Positions 12,410 through 26,000 of a stretch of 64,000 nucleotides of DNA are shown in pieces. A model generated the notes under the pieces. The model did not search any database, was not told the origin of the DNA, and saw nothing but the letters and a program-made list of their open reading frames with translations. How positions within the stretch are numbered: position 1 is the first letter of the stretch; the number at the start of each line of letters is the position of its first letter. The position numbers and the translations under genes were made by a program. Source of the stretch: Cryptomeria japonica (Eukaryota > Streptophyta > Pinopsida > Cupressales > Cupressaceae); contig NC_081408.1 of assembly GCF_030272615.1 (NCBI RefSeq), forward strand, positions 406,360,889 through 406,424,888, in the 5' to 3' direction.

Positions 12410-12790
12410 GTTTTCTTTATCAATTATAGTTGTGCCAAGCTTTTCAGACCCAAGTGGTTTATACCCAACCGGTCCATTATTGATAGCTTGAACCATCTCT
12501 CCATGAAAAGGTAAGCGAACAGCATTAAATAGTATTCCATTTGCATAAAAGAAGTGTGCAGTTGCTGCATCAACCACTTCTCAACCTTGCACATCAAAAA
12601 GTCTTCCAATGAGGCTTGAGCTGCCAACGTGTGGTCTCTTGTGAGAATGTTTGCTGCTACATCTCTAGAAGACACATCTACCTCTGTCTCTCTATTTTTA
12701 TTACTAGTTGCAGTAGCTGCCCTTGTCGTGGAAGCATGAGAGAGCAAGAGATAGGATTTTGATTCATTTGATGATTCATGAGAAACTATC
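12410..12790 (-). pseudogene. hAT transposase fragment
   Basis: Two overlapping minus frames give DVAANILTRDHTLAAQ, ASLEDFLMCKVEKW and then FFYANGILFNAVRLPFHGEM, with GYKPLGSEKLGTTIIDKE. This is the region before and at the start of the DUF659 domain of plant hAT transposases; the complete element at 39969-43345 has the matching CIYANGLSFNVVCSPYWKQM and GYKGPGYEKVHGTLLEKE. A frameshift falls between the halves. No BED finger, catalytic core or dimerisation domain and no element ends are seen, so it is a relic exon. Confidence 0.8.
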
Positions 12791-12799
12791 CAAACCCAT

Positions 12800-13322
12800 A
12801 GCCTAAGGCTTAAGTTGTTGATCTTCCATCAAGTCCTCATTATAAGCACCAACCAAGGTTTGCACTCCAAGTGCTTTTCTAAAAAAAACACTAAAGTTAC
12901 AAGTGCACCAAGGTATGAGCATAAAGCAACTGAATATAACAAAACAAAAGGGTCTACAAAGATATTAAGCATCTCTTGAAATCTAAGATTGAAAAAAAAT
13001 GATGGATTCACCAGGCTTCTACTTAACAACAAACAATAGCAATGCCTCTCTTGGATTTATATTTCTACTGAAGTATCTCCCGATAGAGGTTTGAGGCAAC
13101 AAAACCAAAAATAAGCATCAATCTGAAGGGTGAAAAAAAAAACCTACACGCCAATCCTTCATGGCTGATGCCAAGCAATCCTACAATATCTTTTAATGCC
13201 CTTATACACTCTCATGTTGTCCCCCTACCAATGGGAGAGTATCTTGGAAAAAATTAATCAACTTCCTCAAAATATCATAGACATCCCCACAAATATTGAT
13301 GAGATTATTTTAAACCAAGACA
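12800..13322. other. No gene seen
   Basis: AT-rich sequence with frequent stops in all frames. Nothing recognised apart from a short poly-A tract near 13133. Confidence 0.5.
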
Positions 13323-14380
13323 TTATCAACAACAATTATAGAACATTTGAAGAGTAGAGATATCATACTAGAACAAATTCAAACCTCAAAATCAAATTTT
13401 ATACCATTTTTGCTGTAGATTTCAGTATTTTGAGATAATTTTCAAATATTTCTCTATGGCATATTACATGTTTTCTTGTGGTATTGCACCCATTGACAAG
13501 AACAGATCCTTGGTAAAACATGCTCATTCTTTCCCTGTGCAGCTATAATCTCTAGACAAACTTCCATGATTGCTTAACACCTTTCTGTGTATCTTTAGTT
13601 ATCAGTTTATAATTTAGAAGGCTTCTTGTGAGAATAAATCCTTAATTACTTCCAGATTTTGTAGAAGAATGCAATATTGAGTTGTGGGGCTTTCTGCCAA
13701 CAATTATATTTATTAGAATATCATTATGATCTCTTCATTGTATGCTCTCACCTTGCGCACCTCAGAATTTTGGTGGTCAAAAGGTGCAAAGGTTCTTTGT
13801 GAAAGTGTAAAAATAAAAAAAACTTTAATTCAGGATTATCAACAACAATTATAGAACATTTGAAGAGTAGAGATATCACACTAAAAACATTCAAACCTCA
13901 AAATCAAATTTTATACCATTTTTGCTATAGCTTTCAGTATTTTGAGATAATTTACAGATATTTCTATATGACATATTGCATGTTTTCTTGTGGTATTGCA
14001 CCCATAGACAAGAACAAATCCTTGGGCAAACATGCTCATTCTTTCCATGTGCAGCCATAATCTCTACACAAACTTCCACGATTGCTTAACCTTTTTCTGT
14101 ATATCTTATTGTAGTGTCCTGAATTAAAGTTTTTCTTATTTTTACACTTCCACAAAGAACAAGCATAAAACCTTAGCACCTTTTGATCACCAAAATTCTG
14201 ATGTGGGCAAGGTGAGAGCATACAATGAAGAGATCAGAATGATATTTTAATGAAAATAATTGTTGACAGAAAGCCCCACAACTCAATGTTGCATTCTTCT
14301 ACAAAATCTAGAAGTAATTAAAGATGTATTCTCACAAGAAGCCTTCTAAATTACGAACTGTTAACTAAAAATAACTAAAG
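13323..14380. repeat. Composite direct plus inverted duplication
   Basis: Block 1 (13323-13590) is repeated directly at 13836-14103, both starting TTATCAACAACAATTATAG. Block 2 (13593-13834) recurs inverted at 14117-14380; TTTAATTCAGGA at the end of the first arm faces TCCTGAATTAAA at the start of the second. The order is therefore 1, 2, 1', inverted 2. The two inverted arms of about 240-260 bp with a 280-bp spacer could fold back on themselves. No coding content. Confidence 0.85.
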
Positions 14381-16650
14381 CTAGTTCTGATGGCAAGCCT
14401 TCCGAAATAAATTACAAGTACTTAATATGCCTGAGAATCACACAGATTATTATTAAAACAGTGATTTTTAATGCTGAAGCGGCATAGCCATCCAAACTTA
14501 CAATACTGAAATCAAGCGCAAATCTTATATCCTTTCTAGCAGTGAATCGCACTAAAAATTACAAAGAGATCAATAACTGGCTTATTTTATTACTGTTGGT
14601 CATTTATGCAATAACAAAAATAATTATAAAATAACATTGAAAATGTCCAACTACAACAAGAGTATAAGTAATCACCTGCAATAAAATTATTAGAAACATT
14701 TTCTAAAGACAAGGTCCCCACTCAAATTAAAAATTACCTTCCTAAAGTAGCGGTTGAGTCTGTGTACAACAGCCCAAAGAAAGGTAGAAATCTTTATAAA
14801 TTTGGAGTGGCAGCCTCAAACCATGAATCGTTGCTTCTTTCTTTTGTTTAAGGTACGGTCAGGCCTTTTTTAATCTTCAAACATAATATTATATCCACAC
14901 AAAGTGGATCGCTGCCTTCTTAACAAATACAGCAGCTTTAGCTTATGATCATTTTATATGGTGTGGCCCAATCTGCATGCAGCCTGCGACTTGTTAATAA
15001 ATAAAGAAATGATATAGCAAGACAGTTGCAACTCAAAAAGGCTTGAAACAGGGTTAAGACTGCCAGCCAATAAAATAATAATGATATTTGGCACTAAATG
15101 TCAATGGAAAGTTATCCCATAATCATTCTAAAACTTGTATTAAGTACGTAGATTCATAAACACACCCACAACTGCATACACAAAACTGAAACTGAAAAGT
15201 AACTGCAAACCATCAATTCATTGGTAATTCCCAAATGGACTTGCCAAAGGGTTTTCATCCTAGAGTAAAAAAGATGAACACTATTCGATCTCAAGGGAAA
15301 CGAATTTGATAATATTAATTGGTAACCCTGACAATTCCTCAACTCCTGATATAGGCTTTTTGAGGAAAATAATATTTTCTTTTTCACCTTTTCCCTCCAA
15401 ACTTGATTTTTGAAAAGTGACTAGAAAAAACTTTAGAGAATACAGTAATTTTTGGACCCCATTCCTAGAATCACTTTTGGTTACATTTTTATGAATATAA
15501 CTTTAAGTTAATTTTTTGACAACTTCAAGTTAAATTATTAAATTATTCCCTAGCTCAAAAAAGGGACATGACAATTAATCTTCCCAAAGTTCATGAATGT
15601 TCCACATTTTCACACATGTGCGGTGCTTAAAAACAACTTCACATGCAAATGCAACATTTTCTCATTGCGAATTGCTTCTTTATAGATCTTAATGCTCTTC
15701 CTTGCATGTCAAAAGAACATAAAACTTTCAAGTTTTTTCTTAAGTACTAAACAACCCCTGCTATATAGAAGAATATGAGAATAATTTAAAGACATGTCAA
15801 AATGAATTCATGCATAACATTGTGTAATCTAACGTTTCCCCCCATCCTCTATCACTTACTCCATAGCATCTCCCTACAATCCGAACAAACACAATAACTG
15901 CATGCAAAACCTTTTATGGCGAATCAAACATTTTTAAACAGCTTCATGCTTGAAAGTTAGATGGTTCCCATAAATCAATATTCATGTGATATACAAAATA
16001 TATTCAAGAAAATAATAGTTTTGCACCAACAAACGCCATTAATTCAGAGAAGATTAGATCTTCTACAAGGATCCTTTTGCCACAAATCTAGTCCACAAGG
16101 CCTTCTATCCCAATGATTTGCTTCAATTAGTAGTACTACCCAGCCGTGCAGCCAAGCATTTTGAGCAAATATATGATTTCCTGGCTGGATCAATTGTTAG
16201 CTTTTAACCATTCATTGTCTAAGACTCTAATATATTTCCACTGGTTTAATCCTATTAGCTGGCAAGAAATTAAAACAGATGTTCATGACAAATCACTCAC
16301 ACAAATTGCAGTTATACCTATGAACCAGAAACTAGTAAAAAGGGAGAAATCATTTACTTTACAATGATAGTATAAAATGAGGAGCTTTCCTCCATTACCA
16401 GGATACATACAGGGCAGCCATGCAAAATCTCCAGCAACTACAAACTTTCAATCAACTACTTCATCTCTTGTCTTAAACCTTGATAAAAATAAACATACTC
16501 ATATACTCTAATCACATGCATGACAAGAACATGCTCAACCGGGAATTCTCATACTACTGTAGTGGAGATCCCAATTACAAGTACTAAATGTTATGTTCAC
16601 CAAATGACCACTTAAAAACTACATGTAATACTTTAATATGTAGAACAATT
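14381..16650. other. Long non-coding stretch, nothing recognised
   Basis: AT-rich with no ORF that resembles a known family and no terminal repeats that I could pair. Short frames such as those near 15154 and 16146 look random. Confidence 0.5.
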
Positions 16651-16812
16651 TAACTCTTTTGAATACTAAGTGCAATATAGGGCTAACAATTCAATTATCA
16701 TTTGAAGGTAGACATAAGGTATTCTACTACTATCATTTGCCCCTCCTCAATCACTTCCGAAACAATGATTTGCTTTGTCTGTCGTTTTATTTACTGCACT
16801 CTCTAGAGAGTT

Positions 16813-18050
16813 TTGTTAAAGACACCATGGACCCCAAGCATGGGGATAAGCAACCCTACCTCCTCCACCAGGGACTCATTTATAGGTTGTATAAATTCCA
16901 TGAGGCTCTCTGCCCCCCCCCGGAATCTTTTGCTCTCTCAGCCCCCAATGCCGACTCTCCAACAGCTTGTGGCCCTGTCTATGGCTTTCCCTAGATTCTT
17001 CCAATATCCCCATGAGGGCTTTGCTACGGCCACGATGTCCCTACCTGCTTATGCCTTAGTTGTTTCCTTATCGGCGGTCTCCCCTAGTTTAACTAGATCT
17101 GCCTCTCACAGTGCTTCCCGCTCCCTGTCCAAGGGCAAAGGCAAAACCCCCGCTAAACGCAAATGCATTGTCTTTGATGACAATTCTTCCTCTGAGGATG
17201 CTGAGAACGACAATCCTTCCCCTGATTCCAAGGTTAAAAGGAGATCCTCCATAATTGCTTCCAAAAGCCACAAAAAGAAGACCCCCGTGATCGAGAATCT
17301 GGACTCTGAGGAGTACCCCATTGGGGACAAGGAGGAAGAGGGCCCTAATACCACTATGGGGGCCCCTGATGGGGATGCTGTGGATGCGAATGCGACTGGG
17401 GAACCCATGATTTCGACCACTGTTGGTGCTGCTAACATGAGTATCTCTGAAATGCAAACCTAGGACCCCACTGATGTTAAGGATACGACCCCTATGAACA
17501 CGGGCACTGAGGGTCTTATGGGTGTGGAAATCTCTGATAGCAAAGCCTTGGAATCTAGTAATTTGGACCCAGAATTAAAAATGGCTGAACAGGTGATGCA
17601 TTCTATCCCTCTGATGGGCCTAGTTAATGATAGTGATAACTCCCTTGTTGGCTGTGTGCTCAAACAGACCGAAGAAACTACGGATGACATGGCTGCTGAG
17701 AACCCCCAGGATGTCCCTACTCTCCAACAAATGGAAAAGTTGAGCACGGATGTGCTGGACATCACACAGAGAATTGAAAACCTCGTCCTTGTGCTTGATT
17801 TGCAGACTATCAAGGAGGATGTCAACCGGCTCAAGAACAAGATGGAGGCTTGGGAAGCCCAAATGGTGGGCCTTAACAAATTCCATGTATAGGTTCTACA
17901 AAGCTCCACGCTCACCCTCTCTCTGCTAAGGGAACGTTCTGCGGACACTGAGGAGGACAAGCAGAAGGCTAGGGACCTCTACAAGTTCCTATCCAATGAA
18001 TGGAACAGTGCTATGGATGCCACTAGGGTGCGCAAGACACCCCTGTAGTT
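16813..18050 (+). pseudogene. Decayed intronless ORF of unknown family
   Basis: A run of coding-like sequence, visibly richer in G and C than its surroundings. A first frame starting near 16827 (MDPKHGDKQPYLLHQGLIY) breaks near 16990 and continues in another frame with a Ser-rich stretch, a basic cluster (KGKGKTPAKRK) and an acidic DNSSSEDAENDN, resembling a nuclear-localisation region. After a stop at 17461 the frame resumes (17494-17892) with a likely coiled coil (KLSTDVLDITQRIENLVLVL, then IKEDVNRLKNKMEAWEAQM). A further stop near 17890 is followed by LLRERSADTEEDKQKARDLY, ending near 18047. The lack of introns and the T-rich tail suggest a retro-derived copy or part of an element. I do not recognise the family. 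Confidence 0.45.
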
Positions 18051-20056
18051 TGTTTTTTGTTTTCTGCTGTTGTTTCTGATTTCTATAGACTTGGTTCCTT
18101 TTTGCTAATAGTTGCTGTTAATTGTTGTTATAGTGTTGTTTCTGAACTATGATTTTTAATAGTTTTGCTATGTAAAGGGTCAGTGCCCTTGTTCTCACTT
18201 CTTTTTTGATCAAAAACAATTCAATTAAGTTCGGATTATTGTTCAATTTGACTTTGAAGTGAGTCCATCAAAAGCAATTCCCAGTTACGAAGTCTACTTA
18301 GTACAATGCATTTATCTTTACTTGCAAGTTTCTAGAAAAAAATTGTGAGTATCAGATGTAAATCCATCTCATTTCTGCAAAATTCAAAAATGCCTGGCAG
18401 TTGGTACAATGCTTAGTTATACAATAAAAATATTGTTGGCAATTATGGTGTTGACTTGTAGTCCATAGTGGTCCAATGGAATAACAAGTACATTATATAC
18501 ACTACAGGTACAATTTTACGAGATGACAGCCATATAACATTGCTCATTAGTTATAACAACAAAGTGCAACTACAGCTAATTAGTTTCCTGGCCTTTCTAA
18601 AAGTTTATAGACAAAAAACTAAACCAGTTAGAAAAATATGTACAAATATATACTTGAGAATATGTACAAATAAATACTCGCTAGATGTCAATCTACACAA
18701 TAAGTTGCTAAATAGGTCATGAATCAACAACTGATATTATCATGCTTAGGATTCAAACAATGTGCATACCTTGGCTTTAAACATGAAATTTGGGGGCACA
18801 TTTATAATTGCATATTTATCACGATCCAAATATTTCTCAAATTCCTGAAATGAAAAAGTCAAAGCATGTGAAGCATATTAGATTTATAGATCATTTTCTG
18901 CAATGTGCAGTGGTCCTCTGGGCAATATCAAACTGAAAAAACAAAATAGGCTTTCTGATGATCATTACCATTCGAAAAATATCATGGTTAAACATAATTA
19001 CAGGGATACCATTTTACTCAAACAAAATTCCTTGCACATTTCTCTTCATAAAATTAATTTTTCATTCAAACTTCATCATCTAACAACAAAGTAGTCAAGG
19101 ATAAGAAAATGGGAATAGAAAAAGGAGAGACGAAACATTTCATGTTCAAAGAAATAGATAACAAAGAAATTATTGAAAATTTGCATGTAATAGGTCACAA
19201 CAACATAAAAAATAAGATAAGAGCAAATTTATTGTATTCAAATCAACTTATTTATACAACTTTGGAGGTATCTAAGCATGTAGTTGATTTGAAATTTTTT
19301 GAGCATTTACTGAGGTACAGTAGAACTGCTAGTAGCGTTAAAAAGCAACTTTGTTGCAAGGTCAAAAATAGTATATGGGAGTTATCTTAAGGGTGATATT
19401 TTAACATATTTGGATTCTCTTAAAAAGATACAATTTAAAAATAATACATAACCTCATTTTGAGTCCATAAGTAAAATTTATCACCTCTGCAAGTTGCACA
19501 ACTAAGTACTACTGAAAAGCTCAAATGCTATCAAATTTGTCTCTGATGGGACAGGGTAACAGGTATAGAACAACAACATAACTAAAAGGTAATTCAGGAA
19601 CTTGAAATGGTTCTCCTTCTTGGCCGAAACAAGACATTTTTTTATCCTCGGTCAAATCAGCTACTCATCTTCTCACACATTTGGGTATGTACTAGTAAAT
19701 ACTTTCTTTTTGGAAATTCTTCCTTTTTAGGAAATTATCCCTTCTTTGGAAGGAAAGGAGAGAGTAGTAGAGAGGAAATTTGTAAGAGAGTTGTACTTGA
19801 GTTGTGCTAAGTTTTAGAGTCATTGGTAATTAAAGAAAGAAGTCCATTGGCATATTTCTTGGAGACTCTGATTGCATGTAAGCCACAAAGAAGTATTTCC
19901 TATTTGGGGGCAATGAAGGGAAGTGATAGATAAAATTCTCAAGAGAGAGAGTTTCATTTCAGTCATGCTAAATCTTAAGGTCATTGACACTTAAAGGTAG
20001 AATTCTATTGTCATGTTTCTTGAGAGAGTATGATTGCATGTAGCCATTGGAGTTAA
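18051..20056. other. Non-coding; contains an 80-bp direct duplication near 19805-20048
   Basis: No gene recognised. Near the right end two copies of an approximately 80-bp sequence (starting about 19807 and 19967) share TGCTAA, GTCATTG, a CAT-TTCTTG block and GATTGCATGTA-GCCA; they are about 160 bp apart. The second copy abuts the target site of the solo LTR at 20057. Confidence 0.5.
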
Positions 20057-21943
20057 TGTAATATTCCCACTATATTTTTTTTGATTTTTCAAAACAATAT
20101 CACAATCACACCAATCACCCGTTAGGGTTAGAATAATGAAACCCAAACAACTAGAAGGAACCCTACACTTTCTGATCACCGAGAGCCTAGACTAAGAGGG
20201 TGAGAGCATATGATAGCAGGGGATCGTTAGAGATAATCTGCTGAACTGCTGAAATACAATAACAGGCGGCAAGCTAGCCCCTTTCGCTTATCCAGCAGGA
20301 AAGCAAGGAACTTGGAGGTAAACTAGCCAAGAGAACAATACTTCAAACACAAATCACTCTACCGCAATATTTCAGTGGGAGGACTGAATACACCGAACAA
20401 ACTCAACTCAACCGCTTATGCAGTGGGAGGAACATTACAACCAATATCACTCAACTGCTTATGCAGCGGGAGGACTGAGTTACAAAATATCAGATATAGG
20501 TGGCAAGCCAGCCTCTTCCACTTTTCAGCAGGATATGAAGAATACAATCCAGAAATGGTTAGTAGTACTACTACTTAACCTTACAATAGAGAGGAAGGAT
20601 AGAGTAGAAGTAGAATGTTGAACACATGAGATAATTATCATCAAACTAACTCAACACCAAAAACACAATAGGCTGGAAATGCATAACCAACAATACATAA
20701 ACTCACTAAATTGCCCATATCTCACTCATATCTCCTTCAATTCACCCCAAATCACTCCCAAACAATCACTAGACAAGCAACGACTAAGAACACACCAAAA
20801 AGAGCTACTAAACACCTTGCACACATCCCAATGCACTTCCCAAGAACCACGACTAAGCTAGAAATTTTGATTTGCAAAATAAAATCTAAGACTCCAAATA
20901 AGGGGCTGCAAACTTACAAGATATATTGCCAATAGCATAAAGAAGGTTTGAGCCAGTAGCCAGAATGACTAGTCACTCAGGCAGGGAGGTATGATCGAAA
21001 ACTTGCTTCAGCCACAACAAACCAGCAACTCCAGAAAACACACCACACTCCAAAATACTAAAAATACGCACTAAAAATGTCACAAGAATACACCACTCAG
21101 CTAGGTACTATGTCTCAAGTACGAAACTGGTAATACTAGGGAGCCACACTCCGTAGCTTCAAGTTCATATGCCAATCTAGCAACATAATGATGCAATTTT
21201 TCAAGATGCCAAAATGAGAGCCCAAGGCTCATATTTATAACTTCATGCTCCCCCAAATTCAAATGCAAATGGCGCCCAAACTCAACTCAAACTCCTTTCA
21301 TTTCATTTCAAGTCTTCACCCAACATGGCGCCCAACCCCTTCTTCCTAGGCAAAGTTCGAACCTTACCTTTGGTGACAATTTTGCAACATAAAAATATAT
21401 AACATGAGATGTTTTATCATCCCAAATCGCCACCAAGAATTACACCATTGACTTAGGAAAATAACACATTGCTATCAGATAATTATTTTTCCCTAAGTCA
21501 TCCTCAATACATTTATTCAGTAAATACAAATATTTAAATATTAAACCTTAGAACAAGGAAATAATATTTAATTAAATCACTTATGACTCCCATACTGATC
21601 ATCAACAAAACCAGGATGAAGCAGAGTAAAGAAGACCACAAAATTGTTGCAAGATCAAGACCCTGTCCATTGCCAAAAATAGAAATGCTCCATACTACCA
21701 CTTACTAAAAATAGTAAGTCATGAATTACTCCTCCGAAAAGCATGATCTTCGCCCCAGAGACAAATCTTGGAAAGCTCAGTAAGACAACATCATCCAAAT
21801 AGCCAAACCCTAACTTACTAAAAATAGTAAGTTCTCGCTTCACCAACGTTTGAAACCCTAATTCTCCATTCCACATTGCCCATGGGTCTCCGGAATAGGC
21901 CAATGGACCACTGAAAGCACATCATTGAGAAGGGGACATTACA
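20057..21943 (-). mobile_element. Solo LTR, family R, copy 1 (TSD GTTAA)
   Basis: On minus the block starts TGTAATGTCCCCTTCTCA at 21943 and ends GGGAATATTACA at 20057, a near-perfect short terminal inverted repeat with TG...CA ends. GTTAA flanks it directly on both sides (20052-20056 and 21944-21948), the 5-bp target duplication of an LTR integrase. No internal region or second LTR is present, so it is best read as a solo LTR left by LTR-LTR recombination. Inside are two palindromes CTTACTAAAAATAGTAAG (21701-21718 and 21814-21831) and several CTGCATAAGCGG-type repeats (20400-20480). The same family recurs at 38852-44388. Confidence 0.88.
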
Positions 21944-21948
21944 GTTAA

Positions 21949-22710
21949 CTAAATTAGGTGCAAAGTGATAATGTTGGTGAGTGTCTTTGGAAGGCCCTTG
22001 CAAAGAGCAAGTTTGTACACACTAATTTTTATAGTGGATTCTTGTTGCCCTTATTAAGGAAATTGGGGGCTAGGAAGCCCCCAGGATGAAACATGGAATT
22101 TGTGAAGTCCCTTGACTGTCTCAGAAACTCTAGGACCTTTCCAAAGCTTAGGTTGTAAAAAAAACACTTTTTGGAAGCTATCCCTAACCCTAAATGCTAA
22201 TGAGCCCCACCCACACCCTAACTCTCCAAAATAACTATAAATTTACATGCCCACACTCAACTTAAATCACCATTAACACTGTTATTGCATTCAACAAAAG
22301 CAAGAGAAAAACTTCAATCATCTTCATAGATAAACCATTTGAAGCATTTATCAAGCCTTCAAGGCAAGACTTAACAAATTTTGAGATTCATACTTTGTTT
22401 GTTGCATTTTCATTTTCATTGCTAAGTCTGAAATCAATAATCATCTTTTTTTTTCCTTGTCAATTTAAATATTTAGTATATTGTATGTATATGCAAATTG
22501 CAAATTATTTGTAGGGTTTATAAGTTATAATATGTTGTTTTTATAGTTGTTTAATCGCTGTATTTACTATTTAGGGGTTTTATCACAGCAGTTTATAGGG
22601 TTTTAAATATTTTGAATACTTTAGGATTTCAAATTTACTTATTAAATTAATTTCAAATGTTTATTTGCAAATTTCATAATGATATGGCTAATTTTCTGAT
22701 TTTCATTTAG
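21949..22710. other. Non-coding, nothing firm
   Basis: No coding signal. A plus-strand ACTATAAATTTA near 22232 could be a TATA box of an old LTR, but I found no matching ends. Confidence 0.4.
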
Positions 22711-22713
22711 CTT

Positions 22714-23060
22714 TTGTGCATCCTCTACTTCTACATCTCATGCAGTGTATAGTAAGGAAAACAAAAGTAAAATCAAAATCAAAATTTCTCTTTTTAGATT
22801 TAAATTTTTAAAGTTTAAAAATTAATTTTCTTATTTTAAAACTTAAAACTTTTACTAATGGTCAAGTTGAGATTTTGTTTTTGTCTATATTCTACTTTTC
22901 CATGTCATGCAACTTTAAGTAAGAAAACAAAAGTAAAATCCTTGTTTGATGAAGGTTGAAGAACAAGGATTCCAATTTTGTGTATCCTCTGCCTCTACAC
23001 CTCATACAACCAAAAGTTTGGAAAACAAAAAGATAATTCTTGTGTCTTGAGCCCTTGCAT
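22714..23060. repeat. Three degenerate direct repeats of about 120-140 bp
   Basis: Starting near 22714, 22883 and 22979, each unit has TGTGTATCCTCT- or CTATATTCTACTT-like sequence, then CTACACCTCATGCA or a variant, and then GAAAACAAAAGTAAAATC or a variant. They lie just past the C-terminal end of copy B. Unit limits are approximate. Confidence 0.5.
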
Positions 23061-23099
23061 TATGTATATGCACTAAATTTTAAATTTTAAACCATAAAT

Positions 23100-26000
23100 T
23101 TAAAATTTTGTAGTGTCACTATAAGTTCTCACGACATCAGTAATGATGAGGGTCAAGGGGTTGGAAAATGATTCCACAAAGAAATATTCATGTAATCTGC
23201 CCTTCAGGAAGTCAACTGTTAATTCATATTCAGTCAATCTTCTAGCAAATAATGCGTCAACTACGTTGAGAACTTCTCCTTGTATTTTCCTGACCGAGTC
23301 CCTCGAAGATGTAGACTCCTTGCTGAATCTTTTATAAAGACTCCTTTCCAGTGCAAACAACATAGAACCATTGTGGGAAGTCATAAACTTTACTTTCCTG
23401 GAAAACCTTCCCATCAATCAACGTCTACTTGGGAATTTTTATTAATGCTCTAAGTCGTGGAATAGTCAGGTCCGGGTCAATATGCACATCCTCCCATGAA
23501 CTATTCGTCATTTCCATCCTGTTCAAGATAGTCTGAATCCTCCATTGGATTTGAGCCAAGTCCTCGATGAATTTTCCAGCTGAAGCGAAGACATCTTCTA
23601 CCCACTCCTTAGAGCATTGAGCCCTTTTCCTAACTTCTTTAGCATCATCAATAGATTCCTTAGAAAGAGAGGAGGGAAGTACAAAAAATGGATCTTCCTC
23701 TCTAAGTGGATGCTTAAAGCTCCACGCATATTCACACAAGGCTCTATTTTCACTTTTCAACCTCTTGTTCATTTCCTTTATCTTTTTCATTTGTTCATCC
23801 ATTGCCAAAGAAGACTCATCAAAATCTTCCACCACCTGTGCTATGGATGCATGCCATAAATTGACTTCTCTGATTACATACACATCAGGCATGATCTCAC
23901 TTCTATCCTTATCCACTATAGGCTCAGCCAAATGTGAAGTCCTGGATCCAAACTCATCTCGTGTGATCTTGGACAACTTTCTAGCTGCCTTCTTTTCAGC
24001 TAGTTTATCCATTCTGTTCAAAAGTCTTTCCAATTCTTGCGCCAGATCCATTTCTTCTTTGGCTCTCTTCTCATCCTTTCCTTCACCCAATTTGGAGCTA
24101 TCGTTGGCTGATCCTGAACTTCCATGTGTACTTGTCCCTGTGAAGCTTCCTCCAAGCCTTCTAGAATTGTCTCTACAAAACCATCTTGCTCTTGCTGCTC
24201 TGGACTGGGAGGCGATTCTTGCCTTTGAATCTTCTGTCGAACAGGTCTGTGAGAAGCACTGATGTTGAGCATATCTTGTGTAGGTGCATTGTCAGGAATA
24301 TTGTCCTCCAGCTGATTCCTTAGAATTTCCTATTCAAACATCTCAACTTCTTGCTCACTTGAGGAACTAGTTGGTGACTGCGCTTGTTCCACTCTTGGCC
24401 TTTTTTGTTGAGGCTCCTCTAGCTGGACTTCTATTTGGGCTTCTGATTGAACTTCTTTCCTCATCCTTGTTCTTGATTTCTTGTGAACATTTTTTTCTTT
24501 ACTATGCTCAACTCCTTGTTGGATTCCTCCTTCAGTATGGGCCTGTGATGATCCTTCTGTGGCCTCACTATGGGAATCCATATTTCCCATCAATTGGTAA
24601 CTCAAGCGAATATTTTCTTCCTTCAACGTCTCGATGTGTTGATCAATCCAATGCCTGGTGAATTTTAAAACTGGTCTAGCCAAAACATCCAGATCATCAA
24701 TTTCTGGTTCCGACCAATTCGGAGCCTGGATAGGCCTATCCTTCAAATTTTCAAATTCCGACTGAACCACATCCTAATCCTCTTTAACTTGATCTAGCAC
24801 TTGAATAATTTCACCAATTCTGATCATGTCAAGGGGCAATCTAGAAAACAATCTTTTCCTGATTTAAAGATCATCCTTGGCATTAGCCCAAAAGTCCTCT
24901 AGGTGAAATTTGTGCCTAAACTTCATTCCGGTGACCATCTTGATTTTGTTATATAGATCAAAGTAGGATCTGGTCGTATGGAATGTCAAGTGATAAAATG
25001 CCAATTATTCCATAGACTTTTCAGCCGCCGCCAATGACGGACACATTTCCACATAGTCGCCTATGACAATAGGGAATTCAATGGACAACTTCCTCTTCTT
25101 TTTTTGAATCTTGTCATAGGCAATCAACTGCCTGGTGAGCTCCAGCAACACCATTTTGTCCGTTGGATACCTCGGTAACTTATGTGGCAAAAAAGAGAAT
25201 CCTTGAGCTTGGATATAGGTAAACTTTGGAAATTGAATAAACCAGGCTCCAAATTTTTGTATCAACATTTTGGCCTCTGGCGACAACCTTGTGTGGAGTT
25301 CATCTTGCAATAATCTGGTTAAGTACATTGTGAAGGTGTCGCTCACCAATTTGAAAGAATTAAAGCTGTACAAGTGCAACAAGGGATAACACTCGTGGAC
25401 TTTCAACTGTCCTAGTCCACATCCCATGGGTCCTTTTCATGGCAAGCCATTGAAATTGCCATCCTTGCTAATGAATAAATCACATATGAGCTCATGTAAA
25501 AGGATTGGGTCTACTTCTGCTTTAAATTATTCAATTGTTCATGCAGGTAATGACTAATCAACCTTGCCCAATCCACTATCCTGTTGGCATTCAGAGCTTC
25601 ACCGATATAGAAAAACATCCAGGTTTCAAATGTGAAGGCATGCAGACACCCCATAATCCTACTTAACATCATCATGAGGTCAGCATACTCCTGTTGGAAG
25701 TCAAAACTAGTGATTTGTTTAAGCATCTTGGAAATATGTGGCCTTGACTTTTGCATCCAGACTTTATTGATTGATTCAGCACATCTTTCCACTCTAGCAT
25801 CATATATCATCGCAACTCTATCCTTGGTTTTGTAAATCATAGATTGGTATGCTATAATCCTGAATGTCTCTCTAATAGCTTCAACAGTTAGGTTAGCCAG
25901 AAGCTTGCCATTTGACGTCAAAATTTCTCTTCTTTCAGGATTATAATGATTTGCACATTCCAAAATTAGCTATGTACATTGAATGGATGGAGGAAAGTCG

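Noticed and set aside
14381-16650. Possible host exon fragments
   Set aside because: No frame shows codon structure, splice-site pairs or a recognisable motif.
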